A program made the position numbers and the translations under genes. Below, piece by piece: positions 9,694 to 21,401 of a stretch of DNA of 64,000 nucleotides. Source of the DNA: Labia minor (Eukaryota; Arthropoda; Insecta; Dermaptera; Spongiphoridae); NCBI GenBank assembly GCA_963082975.1, contig OY720344.1, positions 27,191,172 to 27,255,171 of the forward strand, written 5' to 3'. Within the stretch, counting starts at the first letter, position 1. Each line of letters starts with the position of its first letter. The notes beneath the pieces were generated by a model, which was not told where the DNA came from, ran no database searches, and was given only the letters and a program-made list of their open reading frames with translations.

Positions 9694-10988
9694 CTATTTT
9701 ACAACGGGAAAATAGTAAGGGACCAATTTTGATATGTGGTATCTTTTGGACTCTTCTCCTCTCTTCTTATTATCAACTTCGTAAATATTATTGGAGATTC
9801 TTTTTTTTATTTTATATGGTCCTTCTCTAATTTCATCCAATTTATTTCTGTTCAACTTGTTTCCAGTGGTCACATAGACTAGATCATTTTCATTGAAAAT
9901 GTGTAATTTTCTTTTTTTGTCAATTCTTTCTTTATTTTTTTTATGACTTTCTTCGGAGTTTCTAAAAGCCATTTTTCTAATATCTTCTATTTTTCTTTTA
10001 TCTCCTATCAGATCCTTCGGAACAATTTCTGATGTATTACCGAATAATAGATGTGCTGGTGAAAACTTTGTCGAGTCATGAATTGACATATTATATTCAG
10101 CAATGCATATTTCGGCTATCTTTGTCCAAGGTTTTCTGTTGTTATTGACTTCGTTGATTTTGCATCTAATCCTGTTTACCAATGTCTGATTAAGTCTTTC
10201 GACCATACCATTAGATTGGGGGTTATCCATCGTAGTATATACTAGATTTATATTTTTATTAGATACAAATTCGGTAAATTTTTTTGATTTTAGGGCGCTA
10301 TATTGGTCAACTAAAAGCGTCTCAATTCTATTTTCTTTTGGAATCGTGTTCAAGAGTCTTATAAAATCTTCTGCCCTTTGATTTTTCGAAGTACATAACC
10401 AAGCATATCTGCTGAAGTGTCAATTAATAAATGCAGATATTTTTTTGTTGAGTTGTAACCTGCGAAACCACCAATTGTATCCATGGAGACTACTTGGAAT
10501 GGAAATTTTGCCGGACCAAGCCTTGATAAGGATCCCAAAGGTTTTATATTTCTTGTCTTATTTTTGTTACATATTTCACAATTCCTGCAATATTCTTTTA
10601 TTATTAGATCCATTCTTTTTAAAAAATAAAAAGGTCTAATTTTTCTTGAGATTTGCTTATAACCAATGTGCCCATAACGTTTATGTATTTTATCAATCAG
10701 AAATGATCCGAATTCTTGAGAAATATAAATTCTTTTGTTGCCTTTGATTATTTTATATTTTAAATTATTACTTTCTACGATTCCTTTTTCTTTATCTATT
10801 TCTCTCTCCATTTTCTTTTGATCTTTAATTATGTCTTCAATTTCAATCATATTTAATATTTTGATACAATCCTCCGTATTCTCATCCACTTCTAAAATTG
10901 GATTCCGAGACAAAAAATCGGCTTCTAAATTTTTATAACCTTCCCTGTAAATAATTTCAAAGTTATACTGCGATAGATAAAGAAACAT
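9694..10988 (-). pseudogene. RNase H tail plus integrase, frameshifted
   Basis: The first part (10988-10359, 209 codons) opens with the RNase H tail (YREGYKN...ADFLSR, residues 14-28). It then has the integrase zinc-binding region with H102, H107, C137 and C140, and the first catalytic Asp at D170 (VVSMDTIGGF). The second part (10353-9694, 219 codons) has the second Asp at D16 (LLVDQY) and the catalytic Glu at E52 (GMVERLNQT), exactly 35 residues apart. It also has a GPY module (EGPYKI, residues 177-182) before the stop. The reading frame shifts near 10419: upstream of the second part's first Met, the words FSRYAW and TSKNQRAEDF are readable in its frame. The shift looks like a one-base loss and is the only clear lesion in the integrase. 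The family inserts cDNA into chromosomes in the nucleus. Confidence 0.85.
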
Positions 10989-10990
10989 TA

Positions 10991-11319
10991 TTACAAATTA
11001 TTATTATTATTATTATTATTAAATTATTACATTATTATTATATATGAATTATAGCTCTATAAATATAGAGCTTTACAAATTGAATAAAACAAAAAATATA
11101 TTAATCTTCCAAAATTGATTTTATGCATTTATGTTAAGTAAATGTCATTATTGAATAATAATTATTATATTATATTTATAAATAAATAATTTTTATTAAT
11201 ATGAGATTTTATAAATGTATTGTAATGATATTTTAAAAATATCATTAATTCTTAAAAATAAAAGAAAAAATAAAATTTATTTATTTAAAAATAAATTTCT
11301 TTGTGGAAAGGATTAGGAT
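10991..11319. other. AT-rich spacer with a TTA microsatellite
   Basis: A TTA/ATT run begins at about 10997, directly beyond the truncation of the LTR element. Nothing else is visible. Confidence 0.5.
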
Positions 11320-11562
11320 TGTAATACGTTTCCCCTGAAGAGACGAAGTGTTAAAAAGTCAAATGGTCAGTGGTGGAGTAGCAATCATCCCGACCGGATG
11401 GTCTTGATGAGAGGAGTCGGGCAATAGCAATCGGCCCGACCGGAGGAATTTGATTGGAGGAAAAAGGGACCACGATTCACCAGTCCACTGATAATCTCTT
11501 ATATAAGGACTGGCTACAAGATTAACCGTTTTCTCCATTATTGACTTGAACCTATTGTTGCA
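11320..11562. repeat. Possible solo LTR or LTR-like block
   Basis: The block runs from TGTAATACG to GTTGCA and contains a TATATAAGG box at about 11500. Near its left end two imperfect direct repeats share GCAATC..CCCGACCGGA (about 11379 and 11428). It is clearly less AT-rich than its surroundings. The TG...CA ends and internal TATA box suggest an LTR, but there is only one copy and no target duplication. The palindromic TTATATAA leaves the direction open. Confidence 0.3.
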
Positions 11563-11850
11563 TTGATTCTTGGATTTCATCTTTCGCTGGTGTTATTGCA
11601 TTCATTAATTCTGCTTTTGGAACACCAGTCAGCCGTCCACGGATCCTCGCTTATATGAGCTCTGGCAACATCGATAACAAGAAATATTGTTTGCAAGAAT
11701 CTACCTGTCCGAGTTGCGGGGTCTTCTTGGATTTATCTAACCTCCTCAATATCTCAAGAACTTCAGCCTGAAGCTGGATTCCCTCTTCCAAAGTGCTACC
11801 AATTACACCCTTATTGAGACCAATTTTACACCTAATATTAATCCTACAAA
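11563..11850 (-). pseudogene. Broken minus-strand frame next to the LTR-like block
   Basis: One minus-strand frame reads CRINIRCKIGLNKGVIG, STLEEGIQLQAEVLEILRRL, a stop near 11655, then ARIRGRLTGVPKAELMNAI and a second stop. It is less AT-rich than its flanks and could be a gag-like or host-derived fragment. I do not recognise it. Confidence 0.25.
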
Positions 11851-12199
11851 CCTTTTTTATAAATCATTACACACACTTAAAAGCTTAAATAAAATGTTCA
11901 ACATATTTTGATTTTATAAAAATTTTCTTTTATTATTTACTATTTTACCTTACTGCCCTAAAATATCACTTCAGTATATATCTATAAATATATACATTAA
12001 TATATATATATAAATGTATATTTTATAAATATATATATATATATATTGTCTTCATTAAAAAAAGGTTATTCTATTGTTTTGTTTCCTTCTTTCGGGGACA
12101 TATACCATTTATATAAAAAAAAAGATATTTTCTTTATACCATCTGAGGAGAAGAAACCCCTCCTCATTGGCGATACAACTGATTAATAAGAATTCTTCA
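11851..12199. other. AT-rich spacer with TA repeats and a small hairpin
   Basis: TA repeats lie at 12000-12047. A hairpin with the 7-bp stem TGAGGAG/CTCCTCA lies near 12144-12166. No gene is visible. Confidence 0.4.
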
Positions 12200-12359
12200 T
12201 TAATTTTAATGCTATGAAATATTTTTAAATACGTTAAAAATGAAAATCTATCCTGAAATCAATATTTATGTTTAAAAACCCGTTGAAAAAAATTAATCGG
12301 AGCAATACAAAAGGAGTTATTTACTAAAACTAATTAATCGCTAATTAATTACCATTAAT

Positions 12360-12545
12360 TAATTATAATTCAATTATATTTCTTCTATACCTTCTAGGGA
12401 TCCATTGAAATATCTATAAAAAGTTTCAAAAGTCTATCTCAATGAAAAGTCGATGAAAAATCGATTTCAATTTGTCAAAAGAGCGAACAGACAGAGATAC
12501 AGAGAGACAGACTCCAAGTGAAGTTAAGAAAAACGTTATAAAAAC
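12360..12545 (+). repeat. Retroposon-like tail with ACAGACAGAGATACAGAG
   Basis: The words TCCATTGAAATATCTATAAA, AGAGCGAACAGACAGAGA and TACAGAGAGACAGACTCC resemble the 3' part of the short repeats at 4240 and 58200. It is a diverged copy at best. Confidence 0.3.
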
Positions 12546-14016
12546 AAAACAAATGCAAATTAGATAAATATATTATTACACAATAATATTAAATAATTGA
12601 GCACTGAAGTTTATAAAAATTTATTTTATAGAACAATATTTAACTTTTAAATTAATTTTGTGTATTCATTTTAAATCTCATTCTTTTTAAATTAATTTTT
12701 TTTTAAATTACTAATTATTATTGAATAAAGAATAATAATATGATGATAATAATAATACAATAATAATAATAAGGTGTTCTATATTCTCACATAATTTATT
12801 TCTTCAGAGGGTTTATTATTATAAGTTTAATACGTTAATGAGATTCAGTTGTAATTTTAATTTAAAATGACTAAAAAGAGCAAGATTATTATTAATAATA
12901 ATTTTAACTAAAGAACTCAACAGAGTCCATAAGGGTTTCGGAAAATGAAAGCAAACCGTAACCTATCAGCTATTCTAATTAGTAAGCAACCCTTCTGAAA
13001 CCATGCGTAAATTCAAACTTTTAAAATTATTAATTTATCCACAAGAGAGTTTAATCATTAGTTTGTTTTTAAAAAAATAATTAAAAACTAATATTTCATC
13101 ATTTATTCAATATCAATATAAAGTTAAATTATAACTTATTATTATTAATTTCATAATGACTTCTAAAATATTTATCACCTCTGGATCCATCTGGATCAGA
13201 AAGATCTCTAATTCACATATATAAAATAATTTCATTTCTTTAGAAATTTCAGATTTTGCGACTAACAATTGACTAATAGAACAATTTCCTAAATTATAAT
13301 TTTCGATTCAATGAACGTAATGAGAGATTTTTATAAATATTATAAAATTTGAATTTTTGAATTGAAAATAATTTCAATTTCTATATATTTATATATTCTA
13401 GTTCTAACATAAATATATATATATATATATATTAAGTAAAGATAAATAACCACATAAGTATTTCATATTTTGAGTAAAAAAATTATTTATTCATAATATT
13501 TTTGTTTATTTATTTATTCATTCCTGAGTAAACCAGGAATTGATAAATTTCCATTACTCTGTTTCTTTCTCTTTAAGATTCTTATCGTTAAAATAAATAT
13601 AAATTCGTTCGTGTGTATATTTATAGATATTTAATAAATAATAAATAGTAGGTATCTTCTTCTGATCTATATTATGGTTATGTTGGTACACGAAGACAAT
13701 TTATATCATAAATAATTATTGTTGTAAAAATATATTTAAATATTAATTAATGAAATGTTTATTTAATTACAACGAACTTTCCAATATAAATAGGAGTTTC
13801 TATTTTTTTAACCGTATTATAAAAATTTTGAATAATTTACTTTTGAGATAAAGGTGATAAACAGTTAAATTCATTTTAAAGTAACAATTCATTTAAACGC
13901 ACATAATAACACAAAGAATAATATAATATTCTTATAAGAATAATAAATAAAATAATAGTCGAAAAAATTTAAAAGTTAATTTAAGCTAATCACTATCAAT
14001 ATCATTTTATGTTATC
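12546..14016. other. AT-rich spacer
   Basis: It holds an ATA/AAT-rich patch near 12730-12770 and a TA run at 13413-13432. The stretch 12930-13010 is slightly less AT-rich and has no recognisable content. Confidence 0.45.
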
Positions 14017-14098
14017 TATCTATCTATATATATAAAGGAGAGTGTTTGTATGTATGTAATTTGTTTACTTTTTTGTGCTGTCATAGAAACAAAAAAAT
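14017..14098 (+). repeat. Dispersed repeat R, copy 2
   Basis: TATATAAAGGAGAGTGTTTG through CTGTCATAGAAAC matches 1362-1445 in the opposite orientation. Confidence 0.5.
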
Positions 14099-14841
14099 AG
14101 ATAATGTTGAAAATCTACTTGGTATTAAATTCAGAAATAGTAGTGTAATTATAATACTTTAAAAGTTGTATATTTAATTATAATATTAAAATAGGGGTAT
14201 TATCTGAGAATATTTAAAATAAATATATGTTTATATTGATAATTTAAAAAAATACTTATATTAATAATACATGGACTATTCGAATATATTTATATATATA
14301 TATAATTAGAACCTCTCTCTCTCCCTCTATTTAAAATTTTAAAAAACAGAGTGTTCTACCCAAATTAAGAAATTTAAATGCCTTATGCAACATGGATAGG
14401 TAAATGAATTGGACTGGAAGAGCACGCAAGTGATTAGAGAAATTGGGGAAAAATCAACCGAAATGTAATTAAACAAAAAAATTCAAGAATTATGCTATGG
14501 ATACGACTTAAATATAATAGGAGAGTCGGCAACTGCAATTAAAGATAGCGTAATAGTATTAATAGTGCTAAGACAAAGTATTTAGTAACAGAGAGGAATA
14601 GTATTAACACACACAAAGTCTTAACATACAAAATTTAGAATTTGAAAAAGTATAAATATTTAAATACTTAAGATCTGTAATCACGAAGGATAATAATATT
14701 CGAGAAGAATTTAAATCGACATTGTAATCGAATAACGCCTGATATTATATAGTAAAGAGGCTTATCTCACATCAAAACTATTAACAAAGAGGATCAAAAT
14801 TGAAATATATAAAACAATTATTTTTCATGTTGATCGATGAT

Positions 14842-15664
14842 TAGGGTGACCATATTTGGAAAACACCAAATCGGTTTACCTTTTTTACCGACCGACGATA
14901 GTAAGGGAGGTATTGTTTTCACACCAAATTTCACATGTGGAGATTTTTACATATCTCCACGAATCATGCATTTTCTAAACAGAAAAAAGTATTTTTAGCA
15001 TGATGTCTGTCCGTCCGTCTGTCCGTCTGTCCGTCCGTCTGTCCGTCCGTCTGTCCGTCTGTCCGTCCGTATAGATGTGTACAGCCTGAACGGCTCAACC
15101 GATTTTGATGAAATTTGGTATATTTACTTAATGCATCAGTGGGATGAATTGATCAACTTTTGGTGTATATCCGGAAACCGGAAGTGGTAGTATTAGCGAT
15201 CGACGATAGGAAGGAAAGGGTTATTTTCACACCAAATTTCACATGAGGAGATTTTTTTATATATCACCACGAATCATGCACTTTGTATTGGTTTTATCCT
15301 CGAGAAAAATCATATTTATTAGTTTTTACTTGATTTAAAATTATATGACGTCATCAAGCCATTCATGACGTCACAGCCTGGTCTTACATATATATTATAA
15401 ATAAAATAAAATTAAAAATATTTATGTTATATTCATATTTGTTTTTTATTACATTAATAGATATATTAAAATTATTTGAAATTGTTTCTGTAGCTGGAAA
15501 TTAATTTTTCAAACCGTCGGTCGGTTCGGACCTGGCCACAGGTCAACTTATTTTAGAACTAAATTGAAAAAATTTTGAAAAAAAATACGAAATGTCCTAA
15601 ATATTAAAAAAACGGGACAATTGACTGTCCCGAACACCTAAAAACGGGACGTTTGGTCACCCTA
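14842..15664. mobile_element. Non-autonomous hAT-type element with 8-bp target duplication
   Basis: Both ends read TAGGGTGACC (left) and GGTCACCCTA (right, inverted). The 8 bases TCGATGAT directly precede the left end (14834-14841) and directly follow the right end (15665-15672). An 8-bp duplication is the hallmark of hAT insertion. Sequence inside the right end (ACGGGAC repeated, with AATTGACTGTCCCG) is non-coding. The element lies within a LINE and is itself interrupted by family A at 14887-15550, so its own length is only about 160 bp. Confidence 0.8.
14887..15550 (+). mobile_element. Family A Helentron-like element
   Basis: The copy starts ACCGACCGACGATAG and ends CAGGTCAACTTA, with the inverted motif CCGTCGGTCGG near 15515. 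Between them are conserved blocks, a variable GTCC/GTCT microsatellite (15006-15070), GTGTACAGCCTGAACGG, a pair of TTCCGG/CCGGAA words and two TGACGTCA words near 15347 and 15366. It carries no frame. Inverted subterminal repeats around a central microsatellite, with insertion in a T run, match the published layout of Helentron-associated elements. Confidence 0.75.
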
Positions 15665-16204
15665 TCGATGATCCTGGGAGACGAGAGTAGATTTAGAGTA
15701 TTTGTGAGATTAGTATTGTTCGCGGCATTTATAGGCCAAAGGAAGATGAGGTCAAAGGGGGATGGCGGAGAGGACATAACGAGGAATAATTTCCAGATAT
15801 AGTTAAGGTTATAAAATCGAGAAGACTGGGATGGGAAGGGGACGTGGCTGGAATTGGAGAAGCTAGAAATTGGGAGAAACCGAATGGGAAACATCCAGTG
15901 GAAGACCAAGGACCAAGGTGGGTGGACAATGAAGGAAGGGACATGGGAGAGATGGGACAGGGTAGGATTTGGTTGTAGCTCAGGATAGGGACGCTTAGAG
16001 AAATTTGGATGCTGCGGCTAAGAACTATCGAAAACTGTAGAGACACAGAGTTAGATAAATACAATAATAATATATAATTAATTTACTGATTAAATTAAAA
16101 TATATTTTAAAAGAAAACAAATACATGTCTTATCTACTTATACTGATTGAAACAAAATGGATGAAAACCTTTTACATACAGACTTTCAACCACTACTACT
16201 ATGT

Positions 16205-16276
16205 ATCACTCGGGGGTACAGGGGCGGAGCCCCCGTCTAGGCGTGAAGAGCGCCGAAGGCGCTCGGTGCAGCTAAT
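16205..16276 (+). mobile_element. Helitron-type 3' terminus
   Basis: A GC hairpin (GGGGC...GCCCC, near 16220-16234) is followed by a perfect 7-bp hairpin GAGCGCC-GAA-GGCGCTC (16248-16264), seven bases, CTAA and T. This is the canonical Helitron end and matches 57813-57885 in reverse. It has no LINE cargo attached, unlike the copies at 3339 and 57813. Confidence 0.65.
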
Positions 16277-16799
16277 TTTATATAATATGAGATATTAAGA
16301 AGGCTTTGTTTTTTTATAAGAAATCTATTATCAAAATAAAATAATTAAATTAATTATAAAAAAAACTTCAATTGACAAAATTGAAAATTAAAACCAAAGG
16401 AACGAATATATATATATATATAATTAAATTGACTAGGAGAGAATACTTTACTTTACTTTTCAAAGTTATAATCAAGAAAATCTTTTAATAAGATCTTTGA
16501 GTAGTTTTCCAGAGTAAAAGCTAAATGGATGAAACTTAATGGGTTACTTCTTCGAATCATTTAACAAATAAATTTCTTTTTTTTCTCTGAGGGATTAAAA
16601 TCAATTGCAAGATATTCTTCGTATTGATGAAAGAATTACGTTATTTTTTTTTTAATGTTGTTATTAAAGGGTTGTATTTGACACCTAATATCCATTTAAT
16701 ATTTAGGGGGTATTATTTGGGGTGTATCGTATTTTCCAAATGCAAATTGATTATCTTTACTAGTATTATTTTTTTTTTTAATTCCCATTGCAAATTGCG
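16277..16799. other. AT-rich spacer, upstream flank of the exon-like block
   Basis: A TA repeat lies at 16407-16422. No clear TATA box precedes the GC-rich block that follows. Confidence 0.4.
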
Positions 16800-17234
16800 A
16801 TAACTAATTCTCGTTAGGCGCAATTGCCTCCTTCGCAATCGTATGTGGTGGCGCGAGGTGGAGTCGCCGTGCCGGGGGTGCGCATGCGGGCACCGACAAC
16901 CGGCGTCGTCGCCAACCCCAGCCCGAACAGTCTCCAGCCAGGGCCTGCCCGGGCAGTAGCTTTGGAAACGACGGCTTCTCCTCCAACCACCCCCGATTCC
17001 TTGTGTGTCTGTCAGAATGTCACTCTAATCGCGACCCACGCAGTGACATTACCGGAGCATTGTCATCGCCGGAGACCCATTGTCCGCGAGTGTCACCTTA
17101 TCAGGAACATGTGTTAGAGACGTGTCTTTCACTAGCCAACCATCCACTCCTCAACCATCGTATATTTTGGCGCATATTTTAAACACCCTACTCGTGGACA
17201 TCCACTACTACTACCATCATCTCTTCTCAATCAG
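16800..17234 (+). other. Candidate first, untranslated exon with splice donor
   Basis: This is the most GC- and CpG-rich stretch of the window and matches no repeat seen here. It ends in TCTCAATCAG|GTAAACG, a good splice donor with cut after 17234. Every ATG inside opens a frame that closes before the donor. One starts near 16842 and runs about 38 codons. Another starts near 16884 and runs to a stop near 17117. So it reads best as a 5' leader with short upstream frames. A minus-strand frame (16804-16986) is also open, which is common in GC-rich DNA. Transcription and direction are inferred from the donor alone. If real, it begins a plus-strand gene whose next exons lie downstream. Confidence 0.45.
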
Positions 17235-17699
17235 GTAAACGTTTTTGTTTATGGAAGAAAAAATAATAAAATAAAAAAAATAAAAAAAATGTTATCAGAA
17301 TCGAAATATCATTTTGAATAGAACAGATAAATTCTAGGAGAAACTTTCGGTTATGGCGTCTTAAAAGTGATTTTATTTCTTCGCAAAGTAGCATTTTAGA
17401 AGAAAAAAAGTTCTATCAAAAACAAACACCCACACTTTTTACTATTATATTTTGAAACTTTCAATACTCTTTTTTCAAATGTAGATTTCAATTTATTTAT
17501 TAATTTTTTTTTCCCCACATGAAAGTATTAGAGAGATAAAGGATGAGAATCGAGGAAAAAAAAATCATTATTTACGTTATGAGATAGATTGAAATACTCA
17601 AGAATTTCTTTTCACGATTGAATGTTTTGAATGTCAAATTATTTCAAACATATTCAGATAGAAAGAATTTATTTTACGATATTGTAAATTTAAATTTCA
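17235..17699 (+). other. Putative intron start, AT-rich
   Basis: AT-rich sequence follows the donor. I see no exon or repeat in it. Confidence 0.35.
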
Positions 17700-17900
17700 C
17701 CGCCTGGATTTTTTTTTTCCTATCCGAAGGTGGGAAACGCGTCGACACATTTCAGTTGCTGAAAAAAATAGGAGTATAAATCAAGAGAGATAGGAAGATG
17801 TCACTAAAAAGACGTCTCGCTATTCAAATCGGACAAGAACGAGTCGAAGACGACGACATTGGTTGGGATGGGTGTCACTCGTTGTTTGTATATAGATGAG

Positions 17901-17932
<32 letters not shown>

Positions 17933-18170
17933 GGAAGGAAATTCTCGCGGCAATTTTGCATAAACCGAGACTTGGATGTCGACTGGTTGTTGGGTTGTTA
18001 CGCTATAAATATTTATCGGACAAACCACGAACGAAATACGAGAAAGAAGGAAGGACCGAAAGACGGGTGTCAACGGGCAACACCGCACCAACCGCCTCTT
18101 TTATTAAAGTCCATTTGCATACACCCAGGCAGTTCCAAATCTATAAAAGTCAAATTATTCAAAATTAAAA
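17700..18170. other. Less AT-rich, non-repeat island flanked by TA repeats
   Basis: The island has CpG-containing words (GGGAAACGCGTCGACAC, GAACGAGTCGAAGACGACG, CTTGGATGTCGACTGG). It is split by a TA repeat (17898-17930) and bounded on the right by another (18197-18222). Open frames across it run into the TA repeat and look accidental. Being so close to a candidate first exon, it may be an intronic regulatory region. Confidence 0.3.
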
Positions 18171-18191
18171 TGAAATATTTTTCTTCGATTT

Positions 18192-18222
<31 letters not shown>

Positions 18223-19588
18223 AACATATATATTCCAAATTTATTTATATTTAATTAATTATGAATATTTATTGTATATCATTTTAATAAAATATATAAT
18301 CAAAATTTAAAATATTAAAAAAAATAATAATAATAAAAATATATTAATAATATTCACATAAAAACAATTTTTATTTTATCTATATATATATTTTTAAACA
18401 TTTCCTATTGAATATAGGAGGATTATTTAATTATAACGTATTATTAAACACTTATTTTCCGGTGATTCAATTTGGACTGTAGTTTCAAATGCTAATTGAT
18501 CATCATCATCAGTGTAATATAAATATATTATAATTGGTAATTAAATTTCTCTAAACATATTTTCATTTATTTATTTTTTTTTTAATATGAATTATTGTTA
18601 GTATTATTTTAAATCTTTTTAATTATTTAAACAATTAATTAAAATTAAAATTAAATTAAAATTATTAATAAAATAAACCTATTTTTTGTATAATTGTTAT
18701 TGATTATAATTTATTTTTATAAAAATTAACCACACTTTATCAAAAAAAATTTTTATTTATTTTATTATTGTAGATGAGAGAGTTGTGGTTGCATAATTTG
18801 CAGGGGCTCCCATTTTCTATAGCATATGATTAAAAAATTAAAATTAAATACAATATTTACTATTTATACAAGCACAAATAATAATTTTATTTTAAATCTA
18901 TTAAAATTGTATTATTATCATTTCATTTATCATTCAAGATATTTACATTACATGGAGAACATTAAACAATAAAAAAATAGATCACTCATATTCATTTATG
19001 AATATTTAAAATATAAATTTTGTCAATCAATATTTCTTTAATATTTTAGTGAATAAAATATAACTTTATGTGATTATAATCTAACAACTCAATATTTTAT
19101 TTAAAAAAAATGTCTGATTAATAACAACATTGGTTTGAAATGATATTTTAAATTTATGTTATATGAGGACAACACAATTATATAATATATTTATTTATTG
19201 TGATAAAACATAATCAAAAACAATTATTTAAAATTAACTTCTTATAAAAAAATATTTTATATGTTTAAAATTGATATGATTTTAAATTCGTCATTTCATT
19301 TCAGTGAATAAATATTTTCTGGTATATGTTTTTTAAATCACATTTTTTTTACATAACTATTATATATTAAAATATGTTTAATGAAAAGGTATAATGTAAA
19401 AATATATATCTAGATTATGGATTAGATAATTAGATAGATAATAATAAATGAATATCAATTAAAGAAAAAAATTGTTTTTGAAATATAATAAATAATAAGT
19501 TGACCATTTTTAAGATCAAAAAGTCTTAAAGATAATATGTATATACTTACAATTTTTGATAGACTAATAAGATAAATTTTAGATTAAT
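18223..19588. other. AT-rich spacer
   Basis: I see no supported feature. Confidence 0.5.
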
Positions 19589-19834
19589 ATGCCACTCAGT
19601 AGCCAAACCGATTAACTCCAATTTTTAAAATTTTGCTAGTAATGTAATGTTGGAATGTAATGTAATCTACAACTTATGAAGTGAATAATGAACTTGATAA
19701 TCTTAACAGTTCAATGCAATATACATTTTTTGTAATCAATAAACCTGAATTTTCTACAAGCTGTCTACTTCGGGCTTCATTTTCTCAGTTTCTTAAAATG
19801 TGGAGTTAATCGCTTTGGCTTCTGAGTGGCACAT
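19589..19834. mobile_element. MITE with 30-bp terminal inverted repeats
   Basis: The left end TGCCACTCAGTAGCC, then AAACCGATTAACTCCA, is matched by the right end in reverse complement with two or three changes. The interior is AT-rich and non-coding. TA dinucleotides flank both ends, consistent with a TA target, though the right end has two extra bases. No transposase frame is present, so this is a non-autonomous element. Confidence 0.7.
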
Positions 19835-20389
19835 ATAAATTTTAAACTACCAATACATAGAAAATATCAATAATGTGTTACTTCAAAACCTCCTAAATCT
19901 TTTAGTATAAAACTTTTTACAAGGATTTACTAAAAGCTCTCCACAGTTGATTCAAAATCTCCTTAAATAATAGAAATAATATTTAAAGGTTCTTTATTAA
20001 TAATTGTTCATATATATTTTTATGTTGCTAACTTCATGAATTTTTTTTTTTTGGGTGCGGGAATGATATACCTATATATTTTATAATTTGATTCTAAAAT
20101 AATGTTAAAATAAATATTTTTAGTTTTATTTCGATATTATATTAAAAACGATCTAAACATTTTAAAATATTTTAAAAATAAAAAATGTTTAATACAATAT
20201 TAAGATAACTTTTATGTGAAGGCGTTTCATTGATTTTTCTTTACAAAAATTATCTATCGTGTTAATTTAAGAAAATATTCTTAGCAGGATAAAATATCTT
20301 TATAATTAATATACAAATACAATATATATATATATATATAAACATACAATTATTTCTAGAATAATAAGATAAAATTATAATAGCAACTC
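19835..20389. other. AT-rich spacer
   Basis: It holds a TA repeat at 20322-20341 and no gene. Confidence 0.5.
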
Positions 20390-20690
20390 CCTCTTCACAT
20401 CGTCCGAGCCTAATCCCAAAAATAGACCAAAAGGGGATAGGTGAAAATTTACCAGCATTAAATGCTGAGTAAGTGCAAAAAATCGAATAACAATAATAGT
20501 AATAATAAAAACATCCCTGTCAGAAATGTCCGATTTTGTCCATAAACAACAGCACTATGTCTCTTGGGATTAATAACTTACCTTCAAAATTTAAATTCAA
20601 TCGAACAAAGGTAGTCGCTAGAGAATTCACCAATTCAAATATATAAGTACACATACACATCCACCCACACACAAAACCTTATAGGCATTA
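20390..20690. other. Less AT-rich non-repeat island
   Basis: Words such as CTTCACATCGTCCGAGCC and CCATAAACAACAGCAC stand out from the surroundings. On the minus strand GAAG|GTAAGTTA near 20580 resembles a splice donor, but no acceptor or long frame supports an exon. Confidence 0.25.
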
Positions 20691-21401
20691 ACATGAAAAG
20701 ATCTAAAACAGATTCTTGATAATTTAAAACATAAAGTATATTTTAATATTGGCGGTTAAAAAATAAAGAAAGAAAACGTTGTTTTAATTTAAATTGTCTA
20801 ATAGAGAATTGTGAGTACGTATATAAATTATATTTATATATATAATAAGAACATATTTTTTACTTTCACCAAAAATTTAACAGAAAATAAATTCAATTAA
20901 AATCAAATTGCAATTTTATATTTAGCTATTTGTTTAATTCATTCAACAAAAAATATTATTTAATTATAAATTGGATTATTGCTTCTGTTCCAGCAAAAAA
21001 TTATCATAAACTAAACAAAAAAAGATGAATTTGTAAATATACCGTCTTTCACTGTATTATTGTATTTCTTAAAGACAAAATCTTTATTGGACTACTTTTA
21101 TTTAAGTTAATATAATTGTTCTTTCCATTAAAAGTTCTTTCTTTTTTCTCTTAGATTGAAATAAAAGCTTTTACTCTAAAATATATAATAATTTTTATTT
21201 AATATTCGATTTGTGTTCAATATATTAGTAAATGAAATCAAAAATATTTCATTAAGAATGGAATGTATATGGGATCAAATGTGGCAATTCTGATTGTAGT
21301 TTTATTTATTTATATTGATTACAAACTAAAAGTTATAACAATTTCTCTAATTATTGGAAATCACAAAAAATTTGAAAAAAATATCTGAATCTATCAATCT
21401 A

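Larger units (their letters stand above)
9409..10990 (-). mobile_element. 5'-truncated Ty3/gypsy-type LTR retrotransposon
   Basis: In minus-strand order the copy holds the end of RNase H, a full-length but frameshifted integrase, a polypurine tract and one LTR. It is cut at about 10990, where AT-rich DNA with a TTA microsatellite begins. Gag, protease, reverse transcriptase and the 5' LTR are missing. The order RNase H then integrase is the Ty3/gypsy order. There is no envelope-like frame between integrase and LTR. The truncation point inside RNase H suggests a deletion or illegitimate recombination, since LTR elements do not normally integrate 5'-truncated. Confidence 0.8.
14415..16060 (+). 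pseudogene. LINE reverse transcriptase fragment, split by a nested insertion
   Basis: The left part (14415-14833) reads, in pieces, ELNKKIQ, then the catalytic box region GYDLNIIGESATAIKDSV. The right part (15673-16060) has the C-terminal series: WRRGH, VIKSRRLGWEGD, PRWVDNEGRDMGEMGQG and VAAK-like residues, ending in a TTAGATAAATACAATAATA tail. The expected YADD catalytic box reads YGYD, so one catalytic Asp is lost. Further stops and shifts occur. The fragment is closely related to 46860-47910. A hAT-type element with an exact 8-bp target duplication separates the two parts. Confidence 0.7.

Noticed and set aside
15604..16064. Minus-strand frames of 101 and 111 codons
   Set aside because: These are the antisense of the plus-strand LINE fragment, and one runs into the hAT-type element end.
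17896..18223. Two frames of 83-90 codons
   Set aside because: Each includes a TA microsatellite translated as repeated Tyr-Ile, without splice or start support.
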